Source: Mesostigma viride (lineage: Eukaryota > Streptophyta > Mesostigmatophyceae > Mesostigmatales > Mesostigmataceae). Taken from it: a stretch of DNA of 64,000 nt. Each line of letters starts with the position of its first letter. The stretch's first letter is position 1. Under the pieces are notes generated by a model. It had not been told where the DNA came from. It did no database searches and worked only from the letters and a program-made list of their open reading frames with translations. The translations under genes were made by a program, and so were the position numbers. Shown here in pieces: positions 63,771-64,000 of the stretch. Where the stretch lies: the NCBI GenBank assembly GCA_009746045.1, contig RPFO01000050.1, positions 1,541,050 through 1,605,049 on the forward strand, written 5' to 3'.

Positions 63771-64000
63771 CTGCGGGGGTCAAAAAAATCGGGCCAAAGT
63801 ACATCATGAGGTGCACGGCTAAACTCGCGGGAACCGTCGCTGCCTGAACACGAGCGTCAAAGGGGGGCAGAGGTGTTATGTGCACGGGCGGAGGAGGCAT
63901 TCGATGCGGGCCAGACCGACCCGCAAGGATTTCGACGAAAATTACGCAGAAATGGCGAGCAATTTCTCTCCATTCCGCAAGAGCCCTTACGACTTGTTCG
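63771..64000 (-). other. Upstream intron or 5' flank of the reductase
   Basis: A minus-strand frame opens at 63900 (MPPPPVHITPLPPFDARV) and runs into the acceptor. It does not resemble the reductase, so the segment is probably intron. The remaining sequence to the window end has no recognised gene. Confidence 0.4.

Overview
The window looks like nuclear DNA of a eukaryote, most likely a green alga, that carries a stretch of giant-virus (NCLDV) DNA. The left two thirds (about 1-41 kb) is dense in LTR retrotransposons, DNA transposons, satellites and microsatellites, with GT-AG introns in the larger genes. The right third (about 42-64 kb) is compact and GC-rich, with short intergenic gaps, A/T-rich motifs just before several ATGs, many ORFan proteins, several small membrane proteins, a D6/D11-type viral helicase and a class II ribonucleotide reductase. 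The reductase shows intron-like boundaries, and one repeat element occurs both in the host-like part and in the virus-like part. The simplest reading is an endogenous giant viral element next to host repeats. I did not recognise a capsid gene or a DNA polymerase, so this would be only part of a viral genome.

Layout. 1-5.6 kb (-): decayed copia-like element with the unusual order gag, integrase, protease, reverse transcriptase. 6.5-9.8 kb (+): a second, opposite copy of the same family, split by a 2-kb terminal-inverted-repeat element. 9.9-11.9 kb: a 1.96-kb element with internal direct repeats (called AB here). 12.9-14.0 kb: a gag-like fragment, then a GGTTAC-rich satellite. 15.1-22.8 kb (-): a multi-exon gene of unknown function interrupted in an exon by a young copia element with 744-bp LTRs and a 5-bp target duplication. 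23.0-37.8 kb: a candidate CACTA/Plavaka-type transposon bounded by inverted arrays of a palindromic repeat. It contains a four-exon transposase (1072 aa by my splice model) and a protein kinase gene that is split by a gag-only LTR element; removing that element and one target duplication leaves a 480-codon open frame. 38-41 kb: microsatellites and dispersed repeats.

42-64 kb: virus-like block. It encodes a coiled-coil protein, three proteins sharing a C-x9-C-x10/11-C-x2-H module, an F-box-like protein, an ADP-ribosyltransferase-fold protein, a series of small membrane or tail-anchored proteins, a repeat protein, basic proteins, the helicase, and the reductase. The reductase is split exactly at its active-site NPC motif by 3.25 kb of DNA that contains two more genes and the second AB element. 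Several virus-like genes carry one-base frameshifts, often in G/C runs, which means either decay after integration or sequencing error.
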